Shown: positions 8,085 to 16,864, counted from the first letter of the stretch. The stretch is 64,000 nt of DNA from Paramagnetospirillum magneticum AMB-1 (GCF_000009985.1 NC_007626.1:2356105-2420104); one strand, 5' to 3'. A program made the numbers and translations. The notes: a model not told the origin generated them from the sequence alone.

Positions 8085-8582
8085 TTACGAGGATGGCTTC
8101 GCCCATCTTGATGTCGGATAAACATGAGCAGGAGCCGCGTCATGAGCGACGCCCGTGTCGCTACTGGCATCGGGAATCGTTTCTGATTTTGGTTTATGTC
8201 GAGAAATTCCAAGCCCAAATTTTACGGCCATTCTTGATCGGTGAGCAGCATAGTTTGGAGCAACCATGGGATAATCAGCAGGCAAATCCCACTTCATGCG
8301 GTATCCCTCTATGGATAATCCATGCCCCCGATTCAGGTGACGCTTCATCAATTTTTGATGACTTCCACATTCAAGGCAGATCACAGATTCCTCCGTTACC
8401 GACCTTTTAATCGATACGGCAGGCTTCTGGCTTTCAGTCGGTGCTGCAACCGGTGTGATGGTTGCTTTCAAAGACGAATAAACGGACTTGATCAGGTTCG
8501 GAATTTCTGTGACCGCCAAGGTGTTGCTGCCCAAGTAGGCGGCAACAATCTTGGTGGTCAGAGCCTTGATGTCATCGGCCAT
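8085..8582 (-). CDS. MucR/Ros-family zinc-finger transcriptional regulator
   Basis: The 165-residue protein carries the Ros/MucR prokaryotic zinc finger: [20 protein letters not shown] followed by [20 protein letters not shown] and [10 protein letters not shown]. The N-terminal half ([21 protein letters not shown]) is the usual oligomerisation region. MucR proteins are global silencers that bind AT-rich DNA and, in several alphaproteobacteria, help regulate the cell cycle and virulence. The ATG at 8582 lies inside the last codons of the upstream HU gene (stop at 8572-8574), so the two are translated from one message. A C-terminal extension of about 40 residues is longer than typical. It could silence the AT-rich island or act on host genes. 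Confidence 0.88.
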   Translation of the reverse strand: MADDIKALTTKIVAAYLGSNTLAVTEIPNLIKSVYSSLKATITPVAAPTESQKPAVSIKRSVTEESVICLECGSHQKLMKRHLNRGHGLSIEGYRMKWDLPADYPMVAPNYAAHRSRMAVKFGLGISRHKPKSETIPDASSDTGVAHDAAPAHVYPTSRWAKPSS

Positions 8583-8850
8583 TGATGGTGTCCTTGAGGC
8601 TCTTTCCGGCGGTGAATTTGGCAGACTTGCTGGCCGCGATGGTGAGGGTCTTGCCAGTTTGCGGATTCCTGCCTTGACGGGCAGGACGGGCAGAAACCGA
8701 GAAGGTTCCAAAGCCAACCAGACGTACATCATCACCCGATTTCATGGCGGCGGTGATGGCTGCGAAAACAGCATCAATGGCACTTGCCGCGTCGGCCTTG
8801 GTCATGTTGGCACCATCGGCGACGGCGGCGATCAATTCGGACTTGTTCAT
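8572..8850 (-). CDS. HU-family nucleoid DNA-binding protein
   Basis: A 92-residue HU/IHF-type protein: [20 protein letters not shown] at the N-terminus, the core [20 protein letters not shown], and [18 protein letters not shown] in the DNA-binding arm, where N-P-x-T-G is the conserved tip. HU proteins bend DNA and assist recombination. The start at 8850 gives the standard family length, and the minus-strand message continues into mucR with an 11-base overlap. On an island, HU could assist the integrase by bending the att region; this is inference from context. Confidence 0.92.
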   Translation of the reverse strand: MNKSELIAAVADGANMTKADAASAIDAVFAAITAAMKSGDDVRLVGFGTFSVSARPARQGRNPQTGKTLTIAASKSAKFTAGKSLKDTINGR

Positions 8851-8909
8851 GTGCCCCTCCCTACCAAACAAAAACGGAATGACTAACAGCCATCATTTAT
8901 CAAACGGAT

Positions 8910-10007
8910 TCACTCAGGCGTCGGCAAGGTAAACAGGAAAGTCGAGCCGCCTGAAGGTGATTGCTCGACCCAAATCTCGCCCCCGTGCCGCTCGACAATC
9001 TTCTTGCAGACAGAAAGACCGATCCCTGTTCCCTCGTATACCTCTCGGGTATGAAGTCGCTTGAAAAGCAGAAAAATTCGGTCGAAGTATTCTGGTGCGA
9101 TCCCGATACCATTATCTTGAACAGAGAAGGTCGCCTTACCATCATCGAGACGAGCAGCGACGGCGATGTGGGGTCTTATCCCCTTTTTTCGATATTTGAT
9201 GGCATTCCCAATCAGGTTTTGGAAAAGCCGATCTAACTGGTAAACATCCCCAACCACCATGAGTGATGTATCCACATCGACGACCACGTGTGCATCACAC
9301 TCGGCAATGGCTGCCCCGAGATTCTTTACGGCATGGGAAATGGCATCACCGATCCGCATCGGAACCAGTGGTTCTCCCTGTCGATCAATTCTGGAGAAGG
9401 CAAGCAGGTCCAGAACCATAGCATCCATTCGCCGGGCACCGTCGCGGACGAAGCCGATAAATTCATGCCCATCTGCGTCGAAGTGATGTCCGTAGCGGCG
9501 TTCAATTAGGTCAACATAGCTCCCGATCATACGGAGCGGCTCACGGAGATCATGGGATGCGACGTAAGCAAATTGCTCAAGTTCGGCGTTGGATGCCGCC
9601 AAGTCCTTACAGGCAATTCCCAGTTTTTCTTCGCTCTCCCGTCTGACAGAGACATCAAAACAATAGCCGACATACCCGAGAAATTCGCCGGACTGGTTTT
9701 GAATAGGGATTCCGTAATCTACGATCCAACCGTATTCGCCACAGGCACGCTTGATGCGGTATTCCATGTCGAACGGCTGACGAAGTGCGAAGGCTTCAAG
9801 ATAGATTTTCAAACAGCGATCAAAATCATCGGGATGGACGCCTTCCGCCCATCCATTCCCCATCTCCTGCTCCATTGTTCTGCCGGTATAGGCGAGCCAA
9901 GCGGGGTTGAACCAATTGCATTTGGCATCAAGACCAGCACGCCAGATCAGAATCGGGGCAGCTTTTAGGAGTTCGAGATCAGGCCAGCCTGTGTTTGCAA
10001 CAATCAT
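8910..10007 (-). CDS. PAS sensor histidine kinase (soluble)
   Basis: A 365-residue cytoplasmic kinase. Residues about 10-130 are a PAS/PAC domain (ILIWRAGLDAKCNWFNPAWL ... WIVDYGIPIQ). HisKA follows with phospho-acceptor motif VASHDLREPLRMIGSY (about 148-163), then HATPase with QNLIGNAIKYR, DNGIGIAPEYFDRIF and GTGIGLSVCKKIVERHGG. This ASHDL-type H box is shared with the c-heme kinase at 14093. The ATG at 10007 has GGAGG six bases upstream. No membrane segment is present, so it senses an internal signal. The nearest receiver-only partner on the island is the CheY-like protein at 21476. Confidence 0.9.
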   Translation of the reverse strand: MIVANTGWPDLELLKAAPILIWRAGLDAKCNWFNPAWLAYTGRTMEQEMGNGWAEGVHPDDFDRCLKIYLEAFALRQPFDMEYRIKRACGEYGWIVDYGIPIQNQSGEFLGYVGYCFDVSVRRESEEKLGIACKDLAASNAELEQFAYVASHDLREPLRMIGSYVDLIERRYGHHFDADGHEFIGFVRDGARRMDAMVLDLLAFSRIDRQGEPLVPMRIGDAISHAVKNLGAAIAECDAHVVVDVDTSLMVVGDVYQLDRLFQNLIGNAIKYRKKGIRPHIAVAARLDDGKATFSVQDNGIGIAPEYFDRIFLLFKRLHTREVYEGTGIGLSVCKKIVERHGGEIWVEQSPSGGSTFLFTLPTPE

Positions 10008-10067
10008 GGCCGTCCTCCGCCTTCACGCCGATCAAATGCTACCAAAGATTTATATCTTTCATCAACC

Positions 10068-10436
10068 TCAAGCAAAATAGTCCGGAGATTTAGCACCTTC
10101 CATTGTGCACCGATCCCCAACGGACTCCTCCTTCACCCGGAGGATTCCTGCCTCCAATCCCGCAGCAATCACCGTGTCCGAAATGGCATCCTTGATCTCA
10201 TCAGGCAGAATAATTGCGGCTTTCCATGAGCCATCTGGTGCCCGATATTTCGGCAAGGATACCTTGGTGCTTTTGCCATCCGCTCGAACCTGGACACCTT
10301 GAATGACCATCACGACACCATCGAAGACGACTTCAACATCAGCCAAGGCACGCAGCTTTCCTGCATTCATGAGATGAGTGATGTGGATCGCTGATACCGT
10401 GACCGAAGTGGTGTCCGTGGTCGGAATTGCGTTCAT
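10068..10436 (-). CDS. SpoVG-like protein
   Basis: A 122-residue protein whose central part follows the SpoVG pattern: VTVSAIHI, a K-L-R-A-L-A-DVEVVFDGVVMVI strand pair, VRADGKSTKVSLPKYRAPDG, then a helix (DEIKDAISDTVIAAGLEAG). SpoVG proteins are small nucleic-acid-binding regulators known best from Firmicutes and spirochaetes, with copies on mobile elements elsewhere. The ATG at 10436 is preferred because AAGG lies upstream and the family fold begins soon after; an in-frame ATG at 10508 would add 24 unrelated residues. It stands alone between the PAS kinase and a small unknown gene. The assignment rests on motif spacing and is moderate. Confidence 0.55.
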   Translation of the reverse strand: MNAIPTTDTTSVTVSAIHITHLMNAGKLRALADVEVVFDGVVMVIQGVQVRADGKSTKVSLPKYRAPDGSWKAAIILPDEIKDAISDTVIAAGLEAGILRVKEESVGDRCTMEGAKSPDYFA

Positions 10437-10592
10437 CTTGTCCGCCTTGATGGCATAAGCCGAATACGATAATCTTTTTTCTGTGGCATCCCCCCAATGC
10501 GGCCACATCTGGATAGTTCATTCCCGTAAACCTGATCTATCCAGCACGATTCGGCGGTGGAGTTCTCGCCAGTTCGCCACCGCCGACCTGCT

Positions 10593-10820
10593 TTACGGCT
10601 CGTTCCGAATCACAGGCACAGCCGCAAAGTACTCCGGGTCTTCCAGGGTGCGAATCGACACCATAATCGTCTCGTGCCGGTTCACCATCCGGGCATGCGG
10701 AACACCATCAACGGCCGTCCAAAGTCGGGATACCTCCCAGACTTTCCGGGTCTGGTCGTTGGCCTTCATGTACCGATCCCCGACTTGGATGGGGGGAGTT
10801 TTTCGTCTGAATATCGCCAT
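10593..10820 (-). CDS. Small hypothetical protein, 75 aa
   Basis: The frame MAIFRRKTPPIQVGDRYMKA...VWEVSRLWTAVDGVPHARMV reads as a compact beta-rich protein with conserved-looking charged residues (GDRY, RKVW, PHARM). It begins at an ATG just below the GGDEF-hemerythrin gene's stop (26-base gap) and runs the same way, so it is probably co-transcribed. I recall similar short proteins in Magnetospirillum and relatives but no known function. The ribosome site is weak (GGG, 5 nt upstream). Confidence 0.6.
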   Translation of the reverse strand: MAIFRRKTPPIQVGDRYMKANDQTRKVWEVSRLWTAVDGVPHARMVNRHETIMVSIRTLEDPEYFAAVPVIRNEP

Positions 10821-10845
10821 TGTCGCCCAAAATGAATGTCTGCGA

Positions 10846-12732
10846 TTAGCCCGCTGTATCGCGAACCGCCTGAATTTGTCCAAAGAACTTTCGATCTTCG
10901 GACAGCATGTGTTTTGCCACCACGTCATAGGCCAGGAAATTGAACAGGTCGCCCAGGGCCAGTTCACCGGATGTGAAATTAGCCACCAATTCCCCGGCAC
11001 GGTCGATCAGCCCCTTGTGGGTTTGGGCATGTTCATCAGCACCGGAATATCCTATCGAGCGGAAAACTGCTTCTTCATCCCGGAAATGATCCAGAAGGTC
11101 CGCAACAAGTGCTTCGATCTGAGGTGCCACCTCATCGGTTGGTCGCTCTCCGATGACTGCTGTCAGCAAATTATTTGCGTGTTCGAATAGATTTCGGTGC
11201 TGCGTGTCGAGCAAAGCATGGCCGGACTCGTAGGTGCTCCTCCAGACCAGACGGAGGAAAGCAAGATCAAGAAGTTCAGCTTCGTCAGCCTCATCAGCCC
11301 CGCAAGCATCCGTAATAACCCGATTACGCCCACCTTCTTTGGCCGCATAAAGGGCTGCATCTGAACGGCATAGCCAGGATTCCCAGGTTTCCTCCTCCCG
11401 GTATTCAGCGACTCCGAAACTGGCGGTAACGTGCCCGATGCCTTGAAATTCGTAAGCCATGATTGCCTTACGAATTCGTTCTGCAAGCAGGATTGCGATC
11501 ATAAGACCACTGTTCGGGGTGACGATCACGAATTCCTCACCGCCCCAACGTCCGAGTAGATCTGTGGAACGCATACATTTTTGGGCGATGTCGCAAAATG
11601 TCTTCAGAACTTCATCTCCAGCGGCATGGCCGTGGCCGTCATTGACCTTCTTGAAGTGGTCGAGATCGATGAAAATCAGCGAAACAGGGTGTCCATATCG
11701 TGTCTTACGGAGCATTTCCTGCTGGGCTGATTCCTCAATCCTACGACGGCTCCATGTGCCCGTCAGATTGTCATGCTGAGCCAATTGCTCCAGTTCTTCT
11801 CGGGCGGCAACAAGTTCGGCATTCGATGCGGCGAGTGCCTCAACAGCTTTGGTCAGTTCCAGGTTCAAAATTTCGAGTTCGTGGCTGCGTTCGGCCAGAT
11901 GCTGTTCCGCGATTTTGCGTTCAGTGATGTCTGAAACGACGCACACCAGACCGGCACGACCATCCCTATAAGCAGGCATATGACTGGCGGTCAGTTGCCC
12001 CCAAAATGCGGTACCATTCGACCGCCAATAATGCCGCTCCAAGTTGACGTCGGGCCTGTCCTGGAGCAGATGATCCGCCATGTTCTTTCGGGCTGTTTCC
12101 TGCTCTACGGGATCAACCAGATCAACGTATTCCATGCCAATCAGCGATTCCAATGGCATCATGAACATTTCCGCCATCCGTTGGTTGGCCGCACCAATCC
12201 GGCCACTGGAATCGATGGTAAAAATGGCCACACTGGAATTGTCGAAAATCAGCCGCAGCAGCCCCTCCTTGTCACGAAGGGTTTCCTCGGCTTCACGTCG
12301 TTCAGTGATGTCCGTGTACAGCGTGATGAATCCACCGCCCGGAAGTGGCTGGCCTGAAATTTCCAGAATGGTTCCATCAGGCCGAACACGCTCGAATTGG
12401 TGTGGCTTCATCACCATGGCTCTCTGGACAACCTGTCCCGCAAGTTCCTCTGGGTCACCTGGACCGTATTCACCGCGTCGTGCGTTGAACATGGCCAGGG
12501 ATTTCATGGAGGGCAGGCTGCCTTCAAACAATTGGTCAGGGAAATCCAGCAGCCGTCTGAACAGGCCGTTGCAGGCGATCATTTCAAGGTTCTGATCGAA
12601 CAGCGTTACGCCGCACGGAAGGTGATCGATGATCGACTGGATGATGTGCTGGCATTCTGGGGAGTTGGCAAGCACCAGCAGGTGACCAAGGTCGCCGATT
12701 TCAGAATGTTGATCTCGACGATTACCAGTCAT
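10846..12732 (-). CDS. PAS-PAS-GGDEF-hemerythrin protein, likely oxygen-linked diguanylate cyclase
   Basis: A 628-residue soluble protein. Two PAS domains (about 25-145 and 155-275) and a short coiled coil (280-318) lead to a GGDEF domain (320-475) with an intact GGEEF active site at 397-401 and an RSTD inhibitory I-site five residues before it. A hemerythrin domain (about 495-625) has all seven expected iron ligands: H512, H549, E553, H568, H572, H608 and D613. The cyclase domain should therefore make c-di-GMP and be subject to product inhibition, while the di-iron hemerythrin would bind oxygen. Hemerythrin fused after GGDEF has been described for oxygen-responsive cyclases such as Vibrio Bhr-DGC, where the order is reversed. 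The direction of the oxygen effect cannot be read from sequence. Confidence 0.9.
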   Translation of the reverse strand: MTGNRRDQHSEIGDLGHLLVLANSPECQHIIQSIIDHLPCGVTLFDQNLEMIACNGLFRRLLDFPDQLFEGSLPSMKSLAMFNARRGEYGPGDPEELAGQVVQRAMVMKPHQFERVRPDGTILEISGQPLPGGGFITLYTDITERREAEETLRDKEGLLRLIFDNSSVAIFTIDSSGRIGAANQRMAEMFMMPLESLIGMEYVDLVDPVEQETARKNMADHLLQDRPDVNLERHYWRSNGTAFWGQLTASHMPAYRDGRAGLVCVVSDITERKIAEQHLAERSHELEILNLELTKAVEALAASNAELVAAREELEQLAQHDNLTGTWSRRRIEESAQQEMLRKTRYGHPVSLIFIDLDHFKKVNDGHGHAAGDEVLKTFCDIAQKCMRSTDLLGRWGGEEFVIVTPNSGLMIAILLAERIRKAIMAYEFQGIGHVTASFGVAEYREEETWESWLCRSDAALYAAKEGGRNRVITDACGADEADEAELLDLAFLRLVWRSTYESGHALLDTQHRNLFEHANNLLTAVIGERPTDEVAPQIEALVADLLDHFRDEEAVFRSIGYSGADEHAQTHKGLIDRAGELVANFTSGELALGDLFNFLAYDVVAKHMLSEDRKFFGQIQAVRDTAG

Positions 12733-13261
12733 CTCAGTTTCCGGCCACGGCAGGAGTAGGCATCGGTATTTCTATCAAAAGTATTATAGCCTCACGGCCT
12801 GTAGGTCAATCACTTGGAATCCGAGAGCGGTGATCGTCACAAGTAATTTCATTTGCATTGATAAATAAACAAAATCACTGTTTTTAGACAAATTTTCGGT
12901 TACAAATCGTAAAAATCCTCAGATGCAATTGCCCACATTTAAATTGTGGCATTGTGGCTTTTGATTTTAAGCGTTCGATTTATGTTTCTCGATAATGCCC
13001 TATTGGCAGTGCCAGCTTGCTACTTGGCGATCACGAGAAAGACGGCGGTTGTTTAATCAGCAACCGCCGTCCTTTCTCGACCAGGAAGAAAATTCGGGAG
13101 GTTCATTCATCCAGGTCGTGGCTGTTCGTCCTTGGGAGGGAAGCCACTACGAATTCAATCATGCCTTCGCCAAACAGGGCTATCGGGTAACAACCCTATC
13201 TCCGCAAACATTCATTCGAAATGTCCGAATTGACTCGCTCGCCCATAACCACTGAAACTGA
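12733..13261. other. Intergenic region with one long hairpin, no convincing gene
   Basis: This 529-bp AT-rich stretch separates the divergent GGDEF-hemerythrin and FNR-like genes, so it must hold both promoters. The only clear structure is the inverted repeat at 13034-13079. A plus-strand frame of 86 codons across 12995-13255 runs through the hairpin, has no ribosome site, and lacks protein-like composition, so I do not call it. Confidence 0.5.
13034..13079. repeat. Long inverted repeat / hairpin
   Basis: An 18-bp stem (cgagaaag-acggcggttg / caaccgccgt-c-ctttctcg, one bulged base) surrounds a 9-nt loop. The stem is GC-rich within an AT-rich stretch. It is not followed by a U-run on either strand. 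It may be a terminator, a structured 5' leader of the FNR-like gene (whose start is about 180-210 nt downstream), or a protein-binding site. Confidence 0.5.
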
Positions 13262-14023
13262 ATGCGTCACTACCCGGATTGGAAATGCATCATGGGTCTG
13301 CTGAAGAAATGCGGCGGATGTAACGCGTGGTCATCGCGGCATCGCGTGCCATTTCGAGAGATTTTCTGGGAAGGCTGCCCGTTTCACCGATTATCATCCA
13401 GAGTCACGGTTTCAAAGGGAGGAAACCTCTTCCACGCAGGCGATCAGATTTCTGGTGCATTTAGCCTTTCAAATGGTCTGGTTGCCCTGGAGCGGGTCAG
13501 TGAAAACGGGAATCTGGTTATCTTCAAAATACTCCAGCCGGGTGCTTTCTTTCCCTGCTCCAGCCTTCTTCGAGATGGTCTTCATACCACGACCGCTCGG
13601 GCACTCACCGACATCACCGCCTGCTTCATTCCGATGGATCGCTTAGCAGCAGCAATCAAGGATGATCCATCCGTCAGTGCGGCACTGATTAAATTGAGTG
13701 CGGCGGAAATCCTGGAAAATGAAGATGCCATCTTCCGGCTGTGCAGCGTCTCTTTACAAGATCGAGTGCTGGATACCCTTGCGATGTTGGCGGAAGAACT
13801 GGGGGATCAAGATGCTAATGGCGATCTGCACCTCACCCTCCCGATGGCTTGGAGCGATTTTTCGGCCATGGTCGGAAGTGGACCGGAAGTGATTTCCCGC
13901 TTGTTGCGGCGGCTTATGAACAGTGGCCGCATCTCATTCACGAAACGAAACATTACCCTTCACCGCCCCCGAGAGAATTTCCGCGTTGGAAGTGCAGACC
14001 AAGCCCCCTATACCTTCGAATAG
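13262..14023 (+). CDS. CRP/FNR-family regulator with FNR-like cysteines
   Basis: A 253-residue protein with a cyclic-nucleotide-binding fold (FHAGDQISGAFSLSNGLVAL...GAFFPCSSLL) and a C-terminal helix-turn-helix. The recognition helix GPEVISRLLRRL keeps the E-x-x-S-R of FNR, which reads TTGAT-type half sites. Cysteines at 17, 20 and 39 lie before the barrel, and C121 in ACFIPMDRL aligns with FNR C122 (VCEIPFERL). FNR uses C20, C23, C29 and C122 to hold an oxygen-labile 4Fe-4S cluster, so three of four positions fit and the third is displaced. Starts at 13262 and 13292 are both possible and neither has a strong ribosome site. It precedes the c-heme kinase on the same strand. Confidence 0.85.
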   Translation: MRHYPDWKCIMGLLKKCGGCNAWSSRHRVPFREIFWEGCPFHRLSSRVTVSKGGNLFHAGDQISGAFSLSNGLVALERVSENGNLVIFKILQPGAFFPCSSLLRDGLHTTTARALTDITACFIPMDRLAAAIKDDPSVSAALIKLSAAEILENEDAIFRLCSVSLQDRVLDTLAMLAEELGDQDANGDLHLTLPMAWSDFSAMVGSGPEVISRLLRRLMNSGRISFTKRNITLHRPRENFRVGSADQAPYTFE

Positions 14024-14092
14024 CATGCGTGCTAACCTAAAGTCGCTTGGGCGACCACGGTGTTGCCTGTTAGAGCGTTGGAGAACGTTAAC

Positions 14093-16105
14093 ATGACCTC
14101 CAATGTGCGTTCATCAGCGTCAATATCGCTTTCTGCATTTCGGAAGCTCATTCTGGGAGCATCGGTGCTGTGGACAGGGGCCGTTGTGTTTTCATTCTGG
14201 ACTGGCGTTCAGAATGAAAAGCGTCAGGCTCATAATTTGGCGGTTCATGAGGCCAGGGCCAATGTTCAAACTGATATTGGCTTCCGACATTGGGCCACCT
14301 CTCATGGCGGCGTATACGTACCACCCGATGAGCGAACCCCTCCAAACCCGTATTTGAATGTCCCCGACCGGGATGTTGTAACCACGTCGGGACAGCATCT
14401 GACCTTGATGAACCCGGCCTATATGCTCCGGCAATTGATGCAATCGGGCTTTGTTGCCAAGGGCCGCATCACCAGTATGAAGCCACTTAATCCTGATAAT
14501 GCCCCTGATGAATGGGAGGTAAAGGCCCTCAGCCGCCTGGGTCAAGGTGAAACAGAGGTGGCAGAGGATGTGCAAGAAGATGGGAAGTCGGCTCTTCGAT
14601 TGATGCTCCCAATGCGTATCGATGAAGGATGTCTAAAGTGCCACGGGCATCAAGGATATCAAGTTGGTGACCTACGCGGGGGAATTGACGTTACGGTGGC
14701 ATTGGCCCCGTTCGAGCAGGGGGCTGCTCAAGAAATCAGGCGATTGGAAATCAACCACGGTTTGATCTGGTTGCTGGTGACGTGTGGAATTGCCCTAACC
14801 TGGATGGGAGGAAAGGCCCACATTCGCCGCCAGGATGAAGCTGAAGCCAAAATTGCCCACTTGACGGATGTATACGCGGCCCTCAGCCACACCAACCAAT
14901 GCATCATTAGGTGCAATACCCGCCAAGAACTCTTCGAATCTATTGTCAAGATCGCGGTTGATTTCGGTCATTTTAAAATGGCCTGGATTGGTATTGTTGA
15001 TGAGTCAACTATGGAAATATCACCCGTAGCCTGGGCTGGTGACGGATTTGGATATTTGGATGGTTTGAAAATATCCGCCGACCCCGAAAGTCCATATGGT
15101 CAAGGCCCATCGGGACGTTGCATACGGTCTGGAGAGTACTGCGTTACCGAGGATTTTGCAGCGTCGAACATGACAACGCCTTGGCATCAAAGAGCGGCTT
15201 CATTTGGATTTCAGGCATCTGCGGCGTTCCCGCTATCTAACCAGAAGAAAACTGTCGGGACATTGACCCTGTATTCCAACGAGACGGACTTTTTCACGCC
15301 AGAGTTGATCGAACTTCTGCTGGAAATGGCCGGAGACATTTCATTTGCCTTGGATCGAATGGATTTGGAAGCCAGCCATCAACGCCAGGAAGCTGAACGG
15401 CAGGAGATGGTTGATCGTTTGACCGCCTCCAATACCGAATTGGAACGGTTTGCCTATGTGGCCTCCCATGATCTCCAAGAACCCCTACGATCTATCGTTT
15501 CCTTTACCCAGCTTGTTGAGCGGCAATTGGGCGATAAACTGCTCCCGGAAGAGAAGACGAATTTCCAGTTTGTAGTTAATTCTGCAAAGCGAATGAACCT
15601 GCTCATCAAAGACCTTCTGGAGTTTTCCAGAGTTACTGTGAAAGGAAATTCATTCTCGAATATATCTTTGGGAGATACATGCTCAGCAGCACTTGAAAAT
15701 TTAAAGGAAACCATACAGGAAAGCGGTGCCGAAATTGTGGTTGGTGACTTGCCGGAGGTAATGGGAGATTCCGTGCAGATCATGCAGGTTTTTCAAAATC
15801 TGATCGGCAATGCCATCAAGTTCCGTCACGCTAACCGCCCATCTCTGATCACTATCGATTCTGAAAAGCAAGACGGCAATTGGCGGATATCCGTAAGCGA
15901 TAACGGCATCGGCATTGCCGATACCACTCAGGATATCTTCGAAATTTTCCGCCGCCTTCACTCTGGGAATCAATATCCGGGGAGTGGCGTTGGCCTTGCA
16001 ATTTGCAAGCGGATCGTCACCCGACACGGAGGCCGAATCTGGGTTGAATCTGGAATTGGAAGTGGTGCGACATTCCGCTTTACCCTGCCAACCGTACTTG
16101 ATTAG
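14093..16105 (+). CDS. Periplasmic c-heme sensor histidine kinase (DUF3365-GAF-HisKA)
   Basis: About 670 residues. A membrane segment (18-37) precedes a periplasmic DUF3365/Tll0287-like domain with a c-type heme motif CLKCH (180-184) near its end, then a second membrane segment (about 222-240). The cytoplasmic part holds a GAF domain (about 255-420), a HisKA domain with acceptor H459 in VASHDLQEPL, and an HATPase (QNLIGNAIKFRH, DNGIGIADT, GSGVGLAICKRIV). A covalently bound heme in the periplasm suggests redox, oxygen or NO sensing. The ATG at 14093 is chosen because GGAG lies nine bases upstream and the membrane helix follows. It lies 69 bases downstream of the FNR-like gene, which may form a sensory pair with it. 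Confidence 0.9.
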   Translation: MTSNVRSSASISLSAFRKLILGASVLWTGAVVFSFWTGVQNEKRQAHNLAVHEARANVQTDIGFRHWATSHGGVYVPPDERTPPNPYLNVPDRDVVTTSGQHLTLMNPAYMLRQLMQSGFVAKGRITSMKPLNPDNAPDEWEVKALSRLGQGETEVAEDVQEDGKSALRLMLPMRIDEGCLKCHGHQGYQVGDLRGGIDVTVALAPFEQGAAQEIRRLEINHGLIWLLVTCGIALTWMGGKAHIRRQDEAEAKIAHLTDVYAALSHTNQCIIRCNTRQELFESIVKIAVDFGHFKMAWIGIVDESTMEISPVAWAGDGFGYLDGLKISADPESPYGQGPSGRCIRSGEYCVTEDFAASNMTTPWHQRAASFGFQASAAFPLSNQKKTVGTLTLYSNETDFFTPELIELLLEMAGDISFALDRMDLEASHQRQEAERQEMVDRLTASNTELERFAYVASHDLQEPLRSIVSFTQLVERQLGDKLLPEEKTNFQFVVNSAKRMNLLIKDLLEFSRVTVKGNSFSNISLGDTCSAALENLKETIQESGAEIVVGDLPEVMGDSVQIMQVFQNLIGNAIKFRHANRPSLITIDSEKQDGNWRISVSDNGIGIADTTQDIFEIFRRLHSGNQYPGSGVGLAICKRIVTRHGGRIWVESGIGSGATFRFTLPTVLD

Positions 16106-16399
16106 GCGATTGACGTGCATTGCCCGGCAAACGCATGTCCAGGCAAAAAGGGATCAATCGACGAGACCCGATAGGGGAGAGGCGACCGTCCTACCAAGGA
16201 CAATCACTCTAATCCCTATCGCCGGGGTCATTCTGCCTATGACAGCGACATAGCGTTCCAGTGACGGCAACAAAATGACCGCATACAGCCGCTAAGGCAG
16301 ACGTATGACATTTGGTATTGAATGGCATTTGACGCCAAAACTTCGCATGTTACCATCAGGAACGATTTGCCCGTCTTGGTGGTGACGTGAGGTGCGGCG
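16106..16399. other. Intergenic, nothing recognised
   Basis: A 294-bp space between the c-heme kinase and the RcdA-like gene. I see no ORF with a ribosome site, no strong hairpin and no repeat. It probably holds the rcdA-like promoter. Confidence 0.4.
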
Positions 16400-16864
16400 A
16401 TGCGGACAACTACCTATTTTCGTGGCCCATTTGAAGAAACCATGGCTCTGCTTGATGAAGCACGGACCTTCATGATGGAGACCGAATGGCGGGATCGGCA
16501 AAAAGTCGATGGTGTTAAGGGGCTTCGGATAACCAATGAGGCTTTTCGGCTAACAAGCCGCCTGACACAAGTTATGTCGTGGTTGATGTTCCAGCGTGCA
16601 GTTTATGACGGCGAGATTTCCGCAGAATATGCGTTGCAAAAACAATTTAGGCTGTCGGGGCACGATGTGTGCTTGGACACATCGCATTGTAATGATTCCG
16701 TGATTTCTGATGATTTACGATCACTGTTGAATCGTTCGCACAAACTTTTTCTGCGGATCGAGCGGCTTGAATCAAGTTTTGTTCGTACTGCATTGCGTCA
16801 ATACACATCATCTAACAACGACGAAATAGACGCTAATTGCAAGCACGCTGAAACTGAACATTGA
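16400..16864 (+). CDS. RcdA-like protein (DUF1465 family)
   Basis: A 154-residue all-helical protein that begins TYFRGPFEETMALLDEARTF and continues ITNEAFRLTSRLTQVMSWLM-FQRAVYDGEIS, the diagnostic core of DUF1465. The founding member, Caulobacter RcdA, is a dimeric adaptor that helps ClpXP degrade CtrA and other cell-cycle proteins. The ATG at 16400 has GAGG eight bases upstream. The C-terminal 40 residues are poorly conserved, as in RcdA, whose disordered tail matters for client delivery. Most alphaproteobacteria have a chromosomal copy, so this would be an extra, mobile one. Whether it acts on CtrA is not known. Confidence 0.8.
   Translation: MRTTTYFRGPFEETMALLDEARTFMMETEWRDRQKVDGVKGLRITNEAFRLTSRLTQVMSWLMFQRAVYDGEISAEYALQKQFRLSGHDVCLDTSHCNDSVISDDLRSLLNRSHKLFLRIERLESSFVRTALRQYTSSNNDEIDANCKHAETEH

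Noticed and set aside
12995..13255. An 86-codon plus-strand frame
   Set aside because: It runs through an 18-bp hairpin, has no ribosome site and its translation is not protein-like.
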